Source: Pyrus communis
Lineage: Eukaryota > Streptophyta > Magnoliopsida > Rosales > Rosaceae
Assembly: GCF_963583255.1 (NCBI RefSeq)
Contig: NC_084810.1
Location: 7,161,751-7,225,750, forward strand
Reading direction: 5' to 3'
Length of the DNA: 64,000 nucleotides
Position numbers and translations under genes: made by a program
The notes under the pieces: generated by a model
What the model was told of the DNA's origin: nothing
What the model saw: the letters and a program-made list of their open reading frames with translations, nothing else
The model's database searches: none
In this document: piece by piece, positions 1 to 11,895 of the stretch
Position numbering within the stretch: the stretch's first letter is position 1
Layout: the number at the start of each line of letters is the position of its first letter

Positions 1-275
1 AACAAACTTAAAGTAATTTTACATTATTAATCATATTTTTAGAGAAGTGAGTGTTTATAGAAAGCATTTGAGGTTAGTAGAAGTTCATTTTGCTCCCTGT
101 GTTTGTAATAGGGCAGCGCATCTAGTGGCTTCTTTTGTTTCAGGAAATGAGGCCTTCATATATAGATGGGATCGATTTTGAGTCTAAGTGATTGTTTGAT
201 ACTTTGGTGTCTGATGTAAACGTTTCCATTTGAGTTTAATGAATTTTCTATCGTTTGAAAAAAAAAAAAAAAAGA
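1..275 (+). mobile_element. 3' end of a LINE (non-LTR retrotransposon), cut by the window edge
   Basis: The plus strand reads as the last part of an RNase H-like domain of a plant L1-type element, with the stretch NRAAHLVASF and a stop near 180, followed by a short 3' untranslated region and a run of about 16 A at 259-274. An AAH(x)LA-type motif followed by a poly(A) tail is the usual end of plant LINE ORF2. The body lies outside the window, so the 5' target duplication cannot be checked. Confidence 0.55.
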
Positions 276-859
276 TTACCGATGGTTTTGCTAATTTGGC
301 AACATAATCTATAGTCAATATCTTGTATTTGATTTAATAATTTTTCTCAAGCAATAGTTCATATATTAATTTTTTTGATAAGTTTGAAAATCAGATGCGG
401 ATCCTCGTTGTAAGTTATTTTATCCTTTAAAAAAAATATAAATCAAAGTAAATTAAGTGACAAAAATAAATAAAGTGTGCACAGAAGGAAACATATAAAT
501 TTGATCTTTGGCCAACTTGCCTTGCACAAGTTACATCCAATTATTTTCAATAAACTTTTTGCCTGCTAATCAAACTTTGCAAGTTGCAAAGCCAACAAGT
601 TGTAAGTTACCCTGCAATTTGACTGCATTTTTCCCAACTTGCAATATCAAGAGAAGCTTAATTTGGCTTCCTCAAGGCTTCCTATGCAATCATACAAATC
701 ATGACCATATATAATTGGAAGGGAAAATTACCAAACTCATATATAATTGGCCTTGGTGCAATTTTTGGAGCATAGTTGTGCTTTCTTTTGATGTCTCAAA
801 GTGAGACTCTTTATGGATTCTCCATGTACTCTATGCTACCTTATGTTTTTAACACAATG
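276..859. other. AT-rich flank without a recognisable gene
   Basis: No convincing coding frame or structured repeat was found between the LINE tail and the Copia LTR. The one short open frame (508-714) has no recognisable domain. Confidence 0.4.
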
Positions 860-1410
860 TGTTAAAGTAAATGTAGAAATATAGAGAATAATCCAAATGA
901 TGACTTTGAGGTATGACTTGAATCGTTTCCTTAAAGTGTTATTTGCCCACACTCAAATGAGTTTGCTAAATGGTTCTTGGCAAATCACTTCCAGGATACA
1001 ACAAAGTATGGAATTTTCGATTAGCAAAACCAAATTATATTCCCTTCGAAATAAATAGAAAGAAATTATGAATGTGATGGAGAGAGAAGAGAGCAAGGAA
1101 TGTAGAAAGAAATTTTTGAAATTGTGTGTGAAACATTATGCCACAAAAGGTATTTATAGGCATTAAAACACTTGTTCATCGAGTCATTTCATTTTAGTTG
1201 AAGATATAGAACCTTTCTTAATAGTGTTGACCCAAAAAACATGTCTTCTATTTAGAATTTTCAAAAAATAAATATTGACTAATTATATCTTTTAATTCTA
1301 CTCATACAATTTGAGTAAGCATCATGTCTTTTAACCAAAAGTTGCAACCATTCAACAAAATATACAACCCTAAAAGCTTGAATGAAACCCAACCTTTTGT
1401 AAGGGATGCC
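860..1410 (-). repeat. 3' LTR of Copia-1 (left copy)
   Basis: It matches 5705-about 6255 over some 550 bp with scattered substitutions. Both copies contain a TATA-like ATTTATAGG block. Similarity stops near 1410: the last part seen in the right LTR (6256-6392) is absent here, and no polypurine tract plus TGTTAG boundary is visible up to 1950. The inner edge given is therefore approximate. Confidence 0.75.
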
Positions 1411-1952
1411 AATTCTCTCTTTATAATTAACCACAAACATACTAATATACTCATGCATACAGTAAATGTGTCTTTCAAATTAAACCTTTAATTAGTGTAA
1501 GTAATTCAAAGTTATAACGAATGCGATGGTGACCTAAGTTTAAACCAACTATTCTTATGTTAATATCGGAATCACTACACACATGACTATGTCTTATTTC
1601 CTTAAAGAAATTTCTGAACTAATTAAGCACTATTATGGCATTGTGCTTCATCCTGATTTCATGAACATTTACAAGAGAAAACTCAATTCTTGGTAGAAAC
1701 GGCATCACTTCTTATGTTCATATAGGTGAGGTTCCTTCCCATGTCCCTGCTACTATAGACATAACTACAAATAACTTCATTAAGAGATAAAACTCATCCT
1801 CCTAAACGTAGCAGTCTTGCACTGATCATCCTGGAATGAGCTATATATTAATTTTTAGTACTTTCAGAACCACTTATCAATAACTTGTTATTACCCATTA
1901 AACTTTTAAACGAGTGATGTTCTAGACAAAGTCGGGTTATCATTATTGGTGG

Positions 1953-4900
1953 CTAATTTTCAATAAAGGGTTTTAGCCCCATTCCACTAGATGTACTAAC
2001 TACCAAAGCTCTTGAAAGTGCTTTCGTTAATGGATCCGCCAAGTTATTACTTGGTTTAACATAAATAATATTAATAACTCCATCAGTTATTAATTGCTTG
2101 ACATATTCATGTCTCAAGCTAGTATGTCTAGACTTTCCATTGTATACCTTATCGTATGCTCTAGACAAAGTAGCATCACCATCGCAGTATAAAGAAACAG
2201 ATGACATTGGTTGTGGCCACAACTCTATTTCCAATAACAAATTTCTAATCCATTCCACTTCTTTACCCGTTGCCGCTAATGCTATAAATTCATATTTCCA
2301 TAGTTGAATGTGCATGTTTGCTTCTTTGAAGCCCAAGAAATTGCTCCTCCGACGATTGTAAAAATCCACCCTGATGTAGACTTATTATCATTAGCACTTG
2401 TTATCCAACTTGCATTTGAATATCCTTCAAGTACTATTGGAAGCTCAGTGTAAGTTAAACTCAGGTTAATAGTTCTTTTAAGATAACCGAAAATTCTATT
2501 TATTGCTTTCCAATGAGCAGTACCTGGATGACTAGTGTATCTAGAAAGTTTGCTTACTGCAAATGCGATATCTAACCTAGTACAATGCATGACATACATT
2601 AAACTTCGGATTACACTAGCATACTCAAGCTATGTAACGGACCTAACAGAATTATTAAGCAAAGTCTCACTAGGGTCATAAAGGGTATTTGCCTCTTTTA
2701 TTTGTAGATGCTTAAACTTAAGAAGCAATTTTTTTATATAATATGACTGACACAAAGCGTAACCCCTATTATGCTTCTTTACTTTAATTCCCAAGATAGT
2801 ATCTACTTCATTCAAGTCCTTCATTTTGAATTTTGAATTTTGATACTATTTAGTTTCAAATACACCTTTCATGTTTGTACCACAAATTAGTAAGGCGTTG
2901 ACATATAAACATATAACACCATAATCATTTGTGAATTTAGAATATATGCATTTATCAGCACTATTATGCTTAAATCCATATGATGAAATGACAATATCAA
3001 ACTTTTTATGCCATTATTTTGGTGCTTGCTTCAATCCATATAACGACTTGATTAATTTACAAACTTTTCATTCTCAGGGAGAACAAACCCTTCTGGTTGT
3101 TCCATATAGACTTCTTCATCTAAATCAACATTTAAAAAAGCTGTTTTCACATCCATTTGATGCACATGCAAATTATATAAAGATGCCAATGCAAACAATA
3201 ATTCTAATTAATGTGAGCCTAGCTATTGGTGCATATGTATCGAAATCGTCTATTCCCTTTTTCTGCTTAAAACCCTTGGCAACTAGCCTGACTTTAAATG
3301 TCTGAATAGAACCCGTCTTCTAAACACTCACTTACAACCTATTGCTTTTGATCGTTGGGGCAAGTATACTAAAATCCATGTCTGATTAGATATTAATGAT
3401 TCAAATTCATCATCTATAGCCTCTTTCCAAAAGGCTGCATCTCTTGAAGTCAATGCTTCGCTTAAACCTTTAGGATCATCCTCAACATTCAACAATATGA
3501 GTATTTTTTTAAGAACTTTTTTTCTATTTCCTTTGACTAAAAATACAATAGATTGAGACGAAATAAAATCAGAGCCTAGAGTCTTTTCTTTTCTTACCCT
3601 TTCGCTTTTCCTTGGTTCATTAACAGTTTCAGACTGCTTTCTTGTCTCACCTTGAGAATAACTAGTAGTCGGATTAGAGAAAGGTGTTTGATCATTCTCT
3701 TTTCCAGACATTGAGTAGTCGTTATAAAATTTATTTTATATAAATTCGACATCTTTCGACTCAACATATTTAGGAGTATTAGCATTAATCATCATAGAAT
3801 TAATCATTTTAGTGAGTGTCCTATTTTTTCTTTCTACCAAACCATTTTGTTGTGGTGTATATGGTGCAGTTCTTTGATGTACAACACCATGCTCTTCACA
3901 AAAAATATCTAATTCATGTGAAACATATTCACCACCTCTATCACTACGAAGGCATTTAATTTTCCTTCCCTTTTGGTTTTCAACTTCAGCCTTATAGTGC
4001 TTAAAACACTCAAAAGTTTCATCTTTATAGGACAATAAATAAATATAAGTGAACTTAGAACAATCATCTATAAATGCGATCAAATATCTTTTTTATCCTC
4101 TTATTAAAACACCATTAAACTCACATATGTCAGAATATATTAAGACTAATAAATTTGTATTTCTTTCAGCAGTTGGAAAAGGTTTCTTAGTCATTTTGCT
4201 TGAATACATGTTTCACGTTTATTATTGTAATCATCATTGCAAGCAATTAAACCAAGTGTGCGCATGTATTTTAAAGATCTAAAATTTACATGTGCTAAAA
4301 GTAAATGTCATAAATGAGAGGAAGATTCAACAATATAAGCGGAAGAATTTACTTTATTATTAGTACTTAGTTTAAACATTCTATCACAATAATATCCATT
4401 CCCAACAAACATTCTATTTTTTGACATTATTAACTTGCCGGACTCTAGAACAGTCTTTATACCGTTCTTACATGATAAATTTGTAGACACTATATTCTTT
4501 CTAATTTTTGGAACATGTAGTACATTAAGCAACATCAATTTCTTCCCATAAGTAAACTGAAGTTCAATGGTTCATTTTCCTAGAACTTTGGTGGAATTAT
4601 GATTCCCCATTAAAATATTTTGATTGTCCGTTGATACTTCATATGTCTTGAATTGTACCTTATCATTGCATACATGTATAGTAGCCCCTGAGTCTAGCCA
4701 CCAATCGGATGATTTTATTGTTATTGCCATATTCAGTTTGGTAATCATGTCAATATTCATCATTGATACCATTACAACTATGTTATCAATTCCAAAATTT
4801 TCCACCATATTTGCGCTATTGGCCTTATTGGCATATTCCTCATTTGCTTTTTTGTGTCTACAATCATGAATGTAATGGTCTTTCTTTCCACAGTGGTAAC

Positions 4901-5682
4901 AGACACCATTTGCATTATTTTGATTGTTGTTGGAATTTGTCTTCTTAAACTTCCCTTTGTCAATTATGACTTTGAAGTTCTCTTTGTATTTGTTTTCTTC
5001 GACAACATGAACTTTAGAGGAATCTTGATTTGCAAAATTCTTATCACGATTTCGAGTTTCTTCTACAATTTGAATACCCTTTTGCAAATCCTCTAAACTA
5101 ATATCTTCTACCATGAGTAGACGTTTATTTCTATAGTTATTCCATGTTTGGGGTAATTTTGCCATAATAGCCCCAACTATCATAGGATCCGGAATAACTA
5201 TTTTAAGTTTATAAAGCTTTGAGACCAAGACCAATAATTCATGAACTTAGTCTAGGATGGATTTGTTATCAAACATAGTGAACTCATAATATTTGAACAT
5301 TAAAAATTTATCGGTACCTCTTTTCTCCGTTGTGTACTTGTGTTGAAGTGCTTCCCAAATTTCCTTTGGAGATTGAATGTGTGCGTACAGGTCATATAAG
5401 CAATCAGATAATGTGCCCAAGATGTGTCATCTACATACCAATTCATCTTCTTCACACTTCTTTCGATCAACAATTATTTTGTTCGTGTCTTTGTCACTTG
5501 GTTCACGAATAAGCTCCAATTTTGGGTCTAACACATATATGACATTTAGAACAGTAAGCATGAAACGCATCTTGTCCTTCCATCGGGGGGGGGGGGGTGA
5601 AATTTGATCCTTCAAATTTGTTTAGCTTGTAGACATCTTGATTGATAATCTTCAAATCCATGTTATCAAACTTGTTCTCCAT
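1953..5682 (-). pseudogene. Copia-1 gag-pol polyprotein remnant
   Basis: This is the decayed polyprotein of a Ty1/Copia element, read right to left. Gag starts at an ATG at 5682 (MENKFDNMDL). A zinc knuckle CYHCGKKDHYIHDC lies near 4870. The aspartic protease motif WWLDSGATIHVC follows near 4690. Integrase is seen around 4083-3736 (LRSDRGGEY, ERKNRT). Reverse transcriptase spans roughly 3700-2630, and RNase H with the tail MGLKPFIEN ends at 1953. Stops and frameshifts split it into at least seven frames, and the RT active site reads YVNALL instead of the family's YVDD, so it cannot be functional. A run of 12 G at 5586-5597, just inside gag, is probably a slippage site. Confidence 0.85.
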
Positions 5683-5687
5683 GATGA

Positions 5688-5789
5688 AAATAACACTTTA
5701 AGATTGTTAGAGTAAATGTAGAAATACAGAGAATAATCTGAATGATGACTTTGAGGTACGACTTGAATCGTTTCCTTAAAGTGTTATTT
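5688..5789 (-). promoter_or_regulatory. Self-complementary stem at the primer-binding position of Copia-1
   Basis: Directly inside the 5' LTR (LTR edge at 5705) the sense strand reads CTTAAAGTGTTATTT (complement of 5688-5702). The exact 15-nt complement of this lies within the LTR (5775-5789; also 930-944 in the other LTR), leaving a 72-nt loop. No TGGTATCAGAGC-type tRNA-Met site follows the LTR. A perfect 15-bp match placed where the primer site should be could act in self-priming or merely in RNA folding; function is inference. Confidence 0.4.
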
Positions 5790-6392
5790 GCCCTCACTCG
5801 AATGAGTTTGCTAAAGGGTTCTTGACAAATCACTTCCAAGATACAATAAAGTATAAAATATTCGATCAGTAAAACTGAATTATAGTCCCTTAGAAATAAC
5901 TAGAAAGAAATTGTATGAATGTGATGGAGAGAAAAGAGAACAAGGAATGTAGAAACAAATTTCTAAAATTGTGTGTGAAATATTATGCCACAAAAGGTAT
6001 TTATAGGCATTCAAACATCCGTTCATCGAGTTCTTTCATTTTAGTTGAAGATATAAAACCCTTCTTAATAGTGTTGACCCAAAAGACATGTATTTTATTT
6101 AGAATTTTCAGAAAATAAATATTGACTAATTACATCTTTTAATTCTATTCATACAATTTGAGTAAGCATTATGTCTTTTAACCAGAAGTTGCAACCATTC
6201 AACAAAATATACAACCCTAAAAGGTTGAATGAAACCCAACCTTATGTAAGGGATGCTGCTCGTACATTGGTGCGCATCACCCTTTATTATACGCACACAT
6301 GCTGCACAATGCAGCACCAAGTCATACATACATACATACATACATATATATATAATAATAAATTTATAGAATTACTATTGAAATCTCTAACA
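5705..6392 (-). repeat. 5' LTR of Copia-1 (right copy, 688 bp)
   Basis: It begins TGTTAGAG and ends CTAACA in plus-strand view. On the sense (minus) strand the TATA-like box TATAAATA lies at 5999-6006. The outer part contains a CATA microsatellite (about 6327-6346) missing from the other LTR. The 5-bp duplication CAATG follows at 6393-6397. Confidence 0.8.
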
Positions 6393-6425
6393 CAATGTTT
6401 TATAATGTTGGTATATGAATTAACG

Positions 6426-6568
6426 TGAAATTGTGAGGTACCAGAGAGTCCCACTTTGAGAGAGTCTCCTTAACACTTCTCTAGATTTAAAAAAAAAAAA
6501 AAAAAAACTAAGGAGACTCTCTCAAAGTATGACTCTCAATGGACTCTCTATCATCTCACAATTTAACG
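6426..6568. mobile_element. MITE with about 55-bp imperfect terminal inverted repeats
   Basis: The left arm (6426-6472) and right arm (6508-6568) are inverted copies that share AGAGAGTCTCCTTA and ATTGTGAG blocks; an A-rich loop separates them. No coding capacity. The target duplication is not clear, so the superfamily is not assigned. Confidence 0.6.
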
Positions 6569-6835
6569 ATAATTCTCATTCTAACATTATAAATATTATA
6601 CAAAAAATATGAGGTAACAAAGTCTCGAGAGAATCCCCGAGCATTTCTCTTTAAAAAAAATAATGTGAATTGGTGAAATCACATTTGCATGCATGGCGTG
6701 TAAATGTTTTAATCTGCATGATGCTGATGTCAATTAGTAGAAGACAATCATATGCCCTAATAAAACCTGCATTTGGTGGTGGTGGAAACTAGTGACTCAA
6801 AGACAAGATGATGATGTAATCTATAATAAATAAAC

Positions 6836-6959
6836 GGGTGTGATATTCACACCCTTTTAATTTTCGCTCGTTAGATCGGATGAATTGAAGAAGATCGAGG
6901 AACAAAAATCAACAAGAGGTGTGTGAGAAGTAAAAAGGGATATGTGGATAGCACACCCC
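6836..6959. mobile_element. MITE, family B, copy 1
   Basis: A short element bounded by GGGTGTGATATTCACACCC and its imperfect inverse ending GGATAGCACACCCC. The same family recurs in opposite orientation at 50818-50972, sharing the internal GATC(T/G)GA...GAATTGAAGAAGATC segment and the GAGAAGTAAAAA block. Confidence 0.65.
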
Positions 6960-7212
6960 TAAATAAATAGGGGAGGGGATAAATTTAATTTATAATATTA
7001 ATATACACAGCAAGGCAATTTTGCTGATGGTGTGTTATTCATTTCATTTCAATTCCAAAATCAAAGAGTTTGTCTCAAACTGCGAAAAAGTTAAGAAAAG
7101 ATAGTACGGTGACGTTTGGTTGTCATCCAAATTATCAATGAAAACTACTGGAGTTTTTTTATTTCATTGTTTATTTTTTAAACAGTATTGATACAAAGAG
7201 GGGTTATATGAC

Positions 7213-7432
7213 CCAATAGGATCCTCTCTGGATCATTTTGGTGAGGATTCTGGGAATTTGTGAATCATGTTCGTTCATTGTACATCGTGCAGTCAATTTT
7301 TATCAGGTACTGTTTGTGTTTAATTTTAAATAAAAATATTTAAATGATTTCTGACTGCATGATGTATGATGAACAACACAATTTACAGATCTCCAGGATC
7401 CTCACAAAGAGGATCTGGCGAGGATCCGAATT
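7213..7432. mobile_element. MITE, family C, copy 1, with 10-bp target duplication
   Basis: A 220-bp element with inverted ends around GGATCCTC/GAGGATCC. The 10-bp sequence GTTATATGAC is directly repeated immediately outside (7203-7212 and 7433-7442). A 9-10 bp duplication points to the Mutator superfamily. A second copy lies at 50402-50612. Confidence 0.7.
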
Positions 7433-7433
7433 G

Positions 7434-7918
7434 TTATATGACAATACTTGGCTACTCAAAAGATAATTAGGAGCTCTTACTCAAATTGTTTGTTACCAAT
7501 TCATAAAACTTGGTGTTTGTTGTTAAGCCTAAAATAATTTCGAAAATTCTAGAGGCAAAACGTTGACTTTTGCTCAAGAAAGACAAGATAACCCTTATTG
7601 AACCCGTGCAACCCACACTCCTAAAGGTCCACACAGCTGAATATGACTGCCCACAGCTGATCTGCCATTGGTAAGGAAAAATCAAAGCATTAAAGATAAT
7701 GATTAATTACTAAAGAGATCCTACCTTTAAGACATTCCAAATTGAAAATTGACTTCATTCAAGTAAGTATTTCCTATTTAAATCAATGAGGGATATTTAC
7801 TCCATTATCTCAATATATTATTTCTTATTTAATATATTGAGAATATTTCTCCATAAACCTTGGCCAATAAGATGCCGCCATGTGTAGGAAAAACCCTAAC
7901 ACTATGGCCATCCCTTTC

Positions 7919-7974
<56 letters not shown>

Positions 7975-8520
7975 ATGTATTGCTAATTGTACCAAATTTC
8001 GGTAAACTTTTACAATCCTAAAAAACCCTAAACACTTATTATTCTCAGGAAAACTAACTTAGGTATCGGAGATTCATTGGCTTAACCCCCACTTGTGGGC
8101 ACATGAAGCTTAGGCCTTTGATCAAATGTGTTGATTGTTTTGTAGGTGCATTTTCGTCAAAATTAGAGATGGCGAAAATTCACATCGACATTTATGATTG
8201 GTACCGTCCGTATTAATAACTCCATAAAGATCACCTCTGAAAAAAAAATCAATTAAAACTAAGGTTGTTTATTTATCTAATTGTCTAAAAACAAATGAAC
8301 GGAATTGGTAAAAGTATTACAAACCTTCTATATATTTGTTACAATAGATTGACTAAACGACCTTACTTTTAATTCATTTTTTATAGAGATGATCTTTACA
8401 ACGTGATTCATAATAATATAAACGGTTCTGATCATAAACACAAAACTGTATGATTCGAACTAAAAGAGTTTTGAGTAGGAGTTCATACTTATTATTGAGT
8501 AGCCAAGCATTATTCATATG
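7434..8520. mobile_element. Putative non-autonomous TIR element enclosing LTR-like sequence
   Basis: About 50-bp imperfect inverted repeats lie at 7434-7488 and 8467-8520, sharing CTTGGCTACTCAA and GAGCTC/GAGTTC...ACTCAAA blocks. Inside are a (TA)n(TG)n microsatellite (7923-7980) and a stretch at about 8080-8215 (GGTACCGTC) that resembles the LTR end and leader of Ty3/Gypsy elements. No transposase frame is visible. The left inverted repeat abuts or contains the family C MITE. Confidence 0.4.
7923..7980. repeat. (TA)n(TG)n microsatellite
   Basis: About 17 TA units pass directly into about 9 TG units. Confidence 0.9.
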
Positions 8521-8876
8521 AATTTTGTTAAGTCACACAATATATTGATATTAAATTTGTCATTCACGAGATTGGTATGAAATATTCAAACTAAGGTATC
8601 TCGCTTACAAGTTAAAAGAAATATATCACATAAGGTCATAGTACTAAGTGACGTAAAAGTGTAAAGACTCTACTGGGATAATTAATCCAACTGCTTCGAT
8701 CACATTATCGTTCATTCAAAATATGGCACCCAGGATTCGGGTCCAGTATACCTCGAACCCCAAGGCCACGAAGTCGGTCAGAATTTGACTTGAGGACACT
8801 TGGTTTAGGAATTCCAATTGTTAGAACGGGGACGCCGAATTTCCCAAATTCTAATGAATAGGACCGTCTCTAACAC

Positions 8877-9576
8877 TGTTAGAACCAATCAAATATCAAT
8901 TATACAATATATCATAATTGCACAGTTTATTTCGAATTACAATTTCACCATATATACAATATATCAGAATATGAACAATTAATAAAATTGCATATGAAAT
9001 CACAACAATAATCACTGACTTGTTTATGGAAGATAGAGGCTTGGAGTAGCAATTTCCTAAGACAGAAATTTGCCCTTACACCAGTGTAGTAGTTCACGGA
9101 CGTCTATCTTGTAGGATACAACTATCTAACCCAAGTTCTTACACTCGAACATGGATTCTTGGCGAATTTAATGTGTTTCTTTGTGAAGGATCAAAGAGAG
9201 CAATGAAATTACATTATTTCGTTTTTGATATCACAACCATATATATAATGGCATTTTTGAACAGTTATGGCTGTTCATTCTTATCCTTTCAGAATGAATG
9301 TAACTGTTTTGTAAACAATCTTATCCTTTTGGAAAAAACTGACTACTAAAATCAAAAACATAAAAATTGTACTTGTGTTTTTCGTCCATCCGAGCCTAAG
9401 AGCCCTAAGGGCCAAGGCCTATCTTTGACATTTAATATATACACCCAAACCTTCCAAATGCAAGGTCCAAGGTCTATGGGTTTGGCCAAATTCCTTTCAA
9501 ACAATAAGTGAGTTCAAAGGAAATTAGATAGAGTGTATGGTCGATGTGGAACAATGGTCCCTCACAAGTTCCAACA
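8877..9576 (-). mobile_element. Probable solo Copia LTR
   Basis: The block begins TGTTAGAAC and ends TTCCAACA. It carries a GGATACAACTATCTAA segment also seen, slightly changed, in the LTR-like block at 54276-54900 (GGATACAACTACCTAA). The adjacent 5-mers are AACAC and GACAC, one base short of a perfect target duplication. Flanking DNA on both sides shares AGAACG(G/T)GGACG...GAATTTCCCAAA, so it may sit inside an older repeat. Confidence 0.4.
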
Positions 9577-11333
9577 GACACTTCAAGACCAAATTGAATA
9601 TAACCGATTTTTAGAACGTGGACGTGAATTTCCCAAACTCAAGATTCAACCTGCAAAACTCGGATGAATAAGACCGGCTCCGACGCTTCAGGATCAACTA
9701 GAGGGAGCTCGCGACCGCGACCTGTGACCCATCTACATCAAAAGTGATACTGATGGTCATTTAGTTGGACGCCATTAGGGGAGAAAAGAAGAACGAAGGT
9801 GAAAGAATGATTTAAAAAAGTTTATGGGATTAATACAGCTTGTTGAGTGGGACACAAGAAAGAGATTAATTGGCAACATATGTGTGTGTGTGTGTGTGTG
9901 TGTGTACTCACATACGTACCATATAAAAATCTTGAGTAGGCCTTGGGTTACAGTTATCTTTATCAGGCACTTGTCTATCTAAAAGATATATAACCTAAAT
10001 ATTTTGTGACCCAACAAATAAGTTACATGTGTCGGGTCCTCATCAAAAGAAACTTAAATGAAATAGGTTTTCTGTCACGTGACGTTTATATTTAATAATG
10101 CATTGTTATGTGAAAAAAAACTTGCATATGACAATGCATTACTGGGCAAAGAACGTCAAGTGACAGTAAACTCGATCCATGCAAGTAATTCTCCTTCATC
10201 AAAGATAACATTGATAAGATGATAACAAATGAAATTGTTTTAGCTGTTTTGCCTTCGAAAATTGACATATACATAGAGATTATATACAATTTGCTGTAAA
10301 ATTTGGCCTTGTCCCCTTTTTTCTTATACACAATGCTGATGCCAAAAAATTTGCCTTGCCACTAAAATACCAAATCTTTTTTATTTTTTAGGAACTAATA
10401 CCAAAAGCCATCTCAATCAAATCCCACAATTTTTGGGCTAAATACTAGTAAGAGTCCAGCTAATACCAGTTCACTTAGCATTGTTGTCAAGCAAAATTGC
10501 AGAGATTAATATTAATTAATCATTTGAGTTCGCAAAGCAACGGAGAAAGCAAAGAACCAACTCAGTCTTTGGCACAAACAAGGCATATTTTCAATTTCGC
10601 ATATTGTGGTCGGTTCAATATAGATAAAGTGGCAGATTTCGAATTCTAATTTCGGCGGATCCTAGTGTAAAATAACATATTTATTTATTTTTGCAAAAAA
10701 TAGTGTGTTATTTTTTTATTATTATTATTTTTTAATTCAAATATTTCGTTGAACATTTAGAGTGTTTGTCATCCCATGTTGAGCCATCTAGCACCACATG
10801 TTGACAAATGTTGACATTTGCCGAGTGTTTTCAAGACCCCCTTGTTGCATGATGTTGACACATCAAACTGAGGGATGTTGATGCGTCTTATCGAGTGCTA
10901 TCTAGATATATAAAATAACTATCTCATCAAACATTTAGTGAACACTAAAAGGTTTCATATGGACAGTACTAGACATTCGAAGAGTCCCTAGAGGTGGAGG
11001 ACATTCCAGGTTTTTTTCTCATCCTCCAAAATGTTATGTAACGACCATCCCTCCCTATGTAGATCTGTCTCTGAATATATACAAAATCTCAATTCTAACT
11101 ATATTTCCAAACTTAATTATACAAGCTTTACTTTCATACATCTTCTTTGACACTTCTTAAACTCATAAATTCATTCATAAAGATGCCTTAATTGCATACG
11201 GAAACCCACCTTTGTATTATCTAAGATTAGAGATGCATAATCATTATATGCATCATCTCTCCATTAAATAAGACTTATATCATATTGGTACATCACCTCT
11301 CTTTTTCTTTTTATTATTAAAAAAGAGGAAGTG
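9577..11333. other. Non-genic stretch
   Basis: No supported gene. It holds a (TG)n microsatellite at about 9881-9904 and AT-rich unique-looking sequence. The short open frame at 10092-10331 (minus) shows no known domain. Confidence 0.4.
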
Positions 11334-11440
11334 TTATTGGCACTTCAAAAATCTCATTCTACACTCTTCACAAATGTATTTTTCTTTCCAAATATAAAAA
11401 GTATGGAGTGTAGAATGAGATTTTTAGAATGTCAATAAAA
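11334..11440. mobile_element. Small MITE with about 32-bp inverted repeats
   Basis: TATTGGCACTTCAAAAATC at the left end is the imperfect inverse of GATTTTTAGAATGTCAATA at the right end, and both arms continue into TCATTCTACACTC / GAGTGTAGAATGA. Only about 40 bp of loop separates the arms. Confidence 0.65.
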
Positions 11441-11774
11441 ATTCCAAAAAAAAAAAAACACTTTTTCTAATTGTTTAATGTGTAGTTGAGCTTGGAATAA
11501 AATATGAAAGGAGAATTACTTATAGTTTTTTTTTTTAACAAAAATATTATCTACATTAAAAGTAGGGGTGGAGGTGTGAGTTAAGTTTCATAATGAACTG
11601 ATAATAATGTTATTTAAATTCGGCTTTGGTGTAAATCAAACCTAAGAATTTTCACTTATAAGTGAAGATAAACACCACTAGACTATAGTACTAAATAATT
11701 AAACAATTTTAACCAATTTTAAATTCAATTAACTTTATTTTTTGTGAATATAATTCTCAAAACGTCACTTAAGG

Positions 11775-11895
11775 AAAAAAATTGTTACCAAATTAGGTTC
11801 GAATCTCGTGGATGTCGAATTCGATACCAAATTAGGCTACTCATTGTATGACATAGCCGAATTCTTTTTTTCTTTAATATAAAAATATCGATATA
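11775..11895 (+). mobile_element. tRNA-derived SINE, partial copy
   Basis: It contains a Pol III box B (GGTTCGAATCTCGTGG) followed by the conserved body GAATTCGATACCAAATTAGG and a TAGCCGAATTC block, ending in a short T-rich and ATATAAAAATATCG tail. Related copies are at 42842-42965, 46489-46612 and, more decayed, 28598-28700. The box A half is poor in this copy. Confidence 0.55.

Larger units (their letters stand above)
860..6392 (-). mobile_element. Degenerate full-length Ty1/Copia retrotransposon (Copia-1)
   Basis: Two long direct repeats, 860-about 1410 and 5705-6392, flank a minus-strand gag-pol remnant in the Copia domain order (gag zinc knuckle, protease, integrase, reverse transcriptase, RNase H). 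The termini are TG...CA, and the 5-bp sequence CAATG occurs immediately outside both ends (855-859 and 6393-6397), as expected for a target-site duplication. The two LTRs have diverged by many point changes and the left one has lost or replaced its inner end, so this is an old insertion. The internal side of the 5' LTR lacks the usual initiator-tRNA-Met primer site; see the separate hairpin entry. Confidence 0.85.

Noticed and set aside
2931..3305. 124-codon plus-strand open frame
   Set aside because: Antisense shadow of the decayed Copia-1 reverse transcriptase.
11805..11825. tRNA-like box B (GGTTCGAATC) as a tRNA gene
   Set aside because: No cloverleaf can be drawn around it and the same body recurs elsewhere, so it is a SINE.
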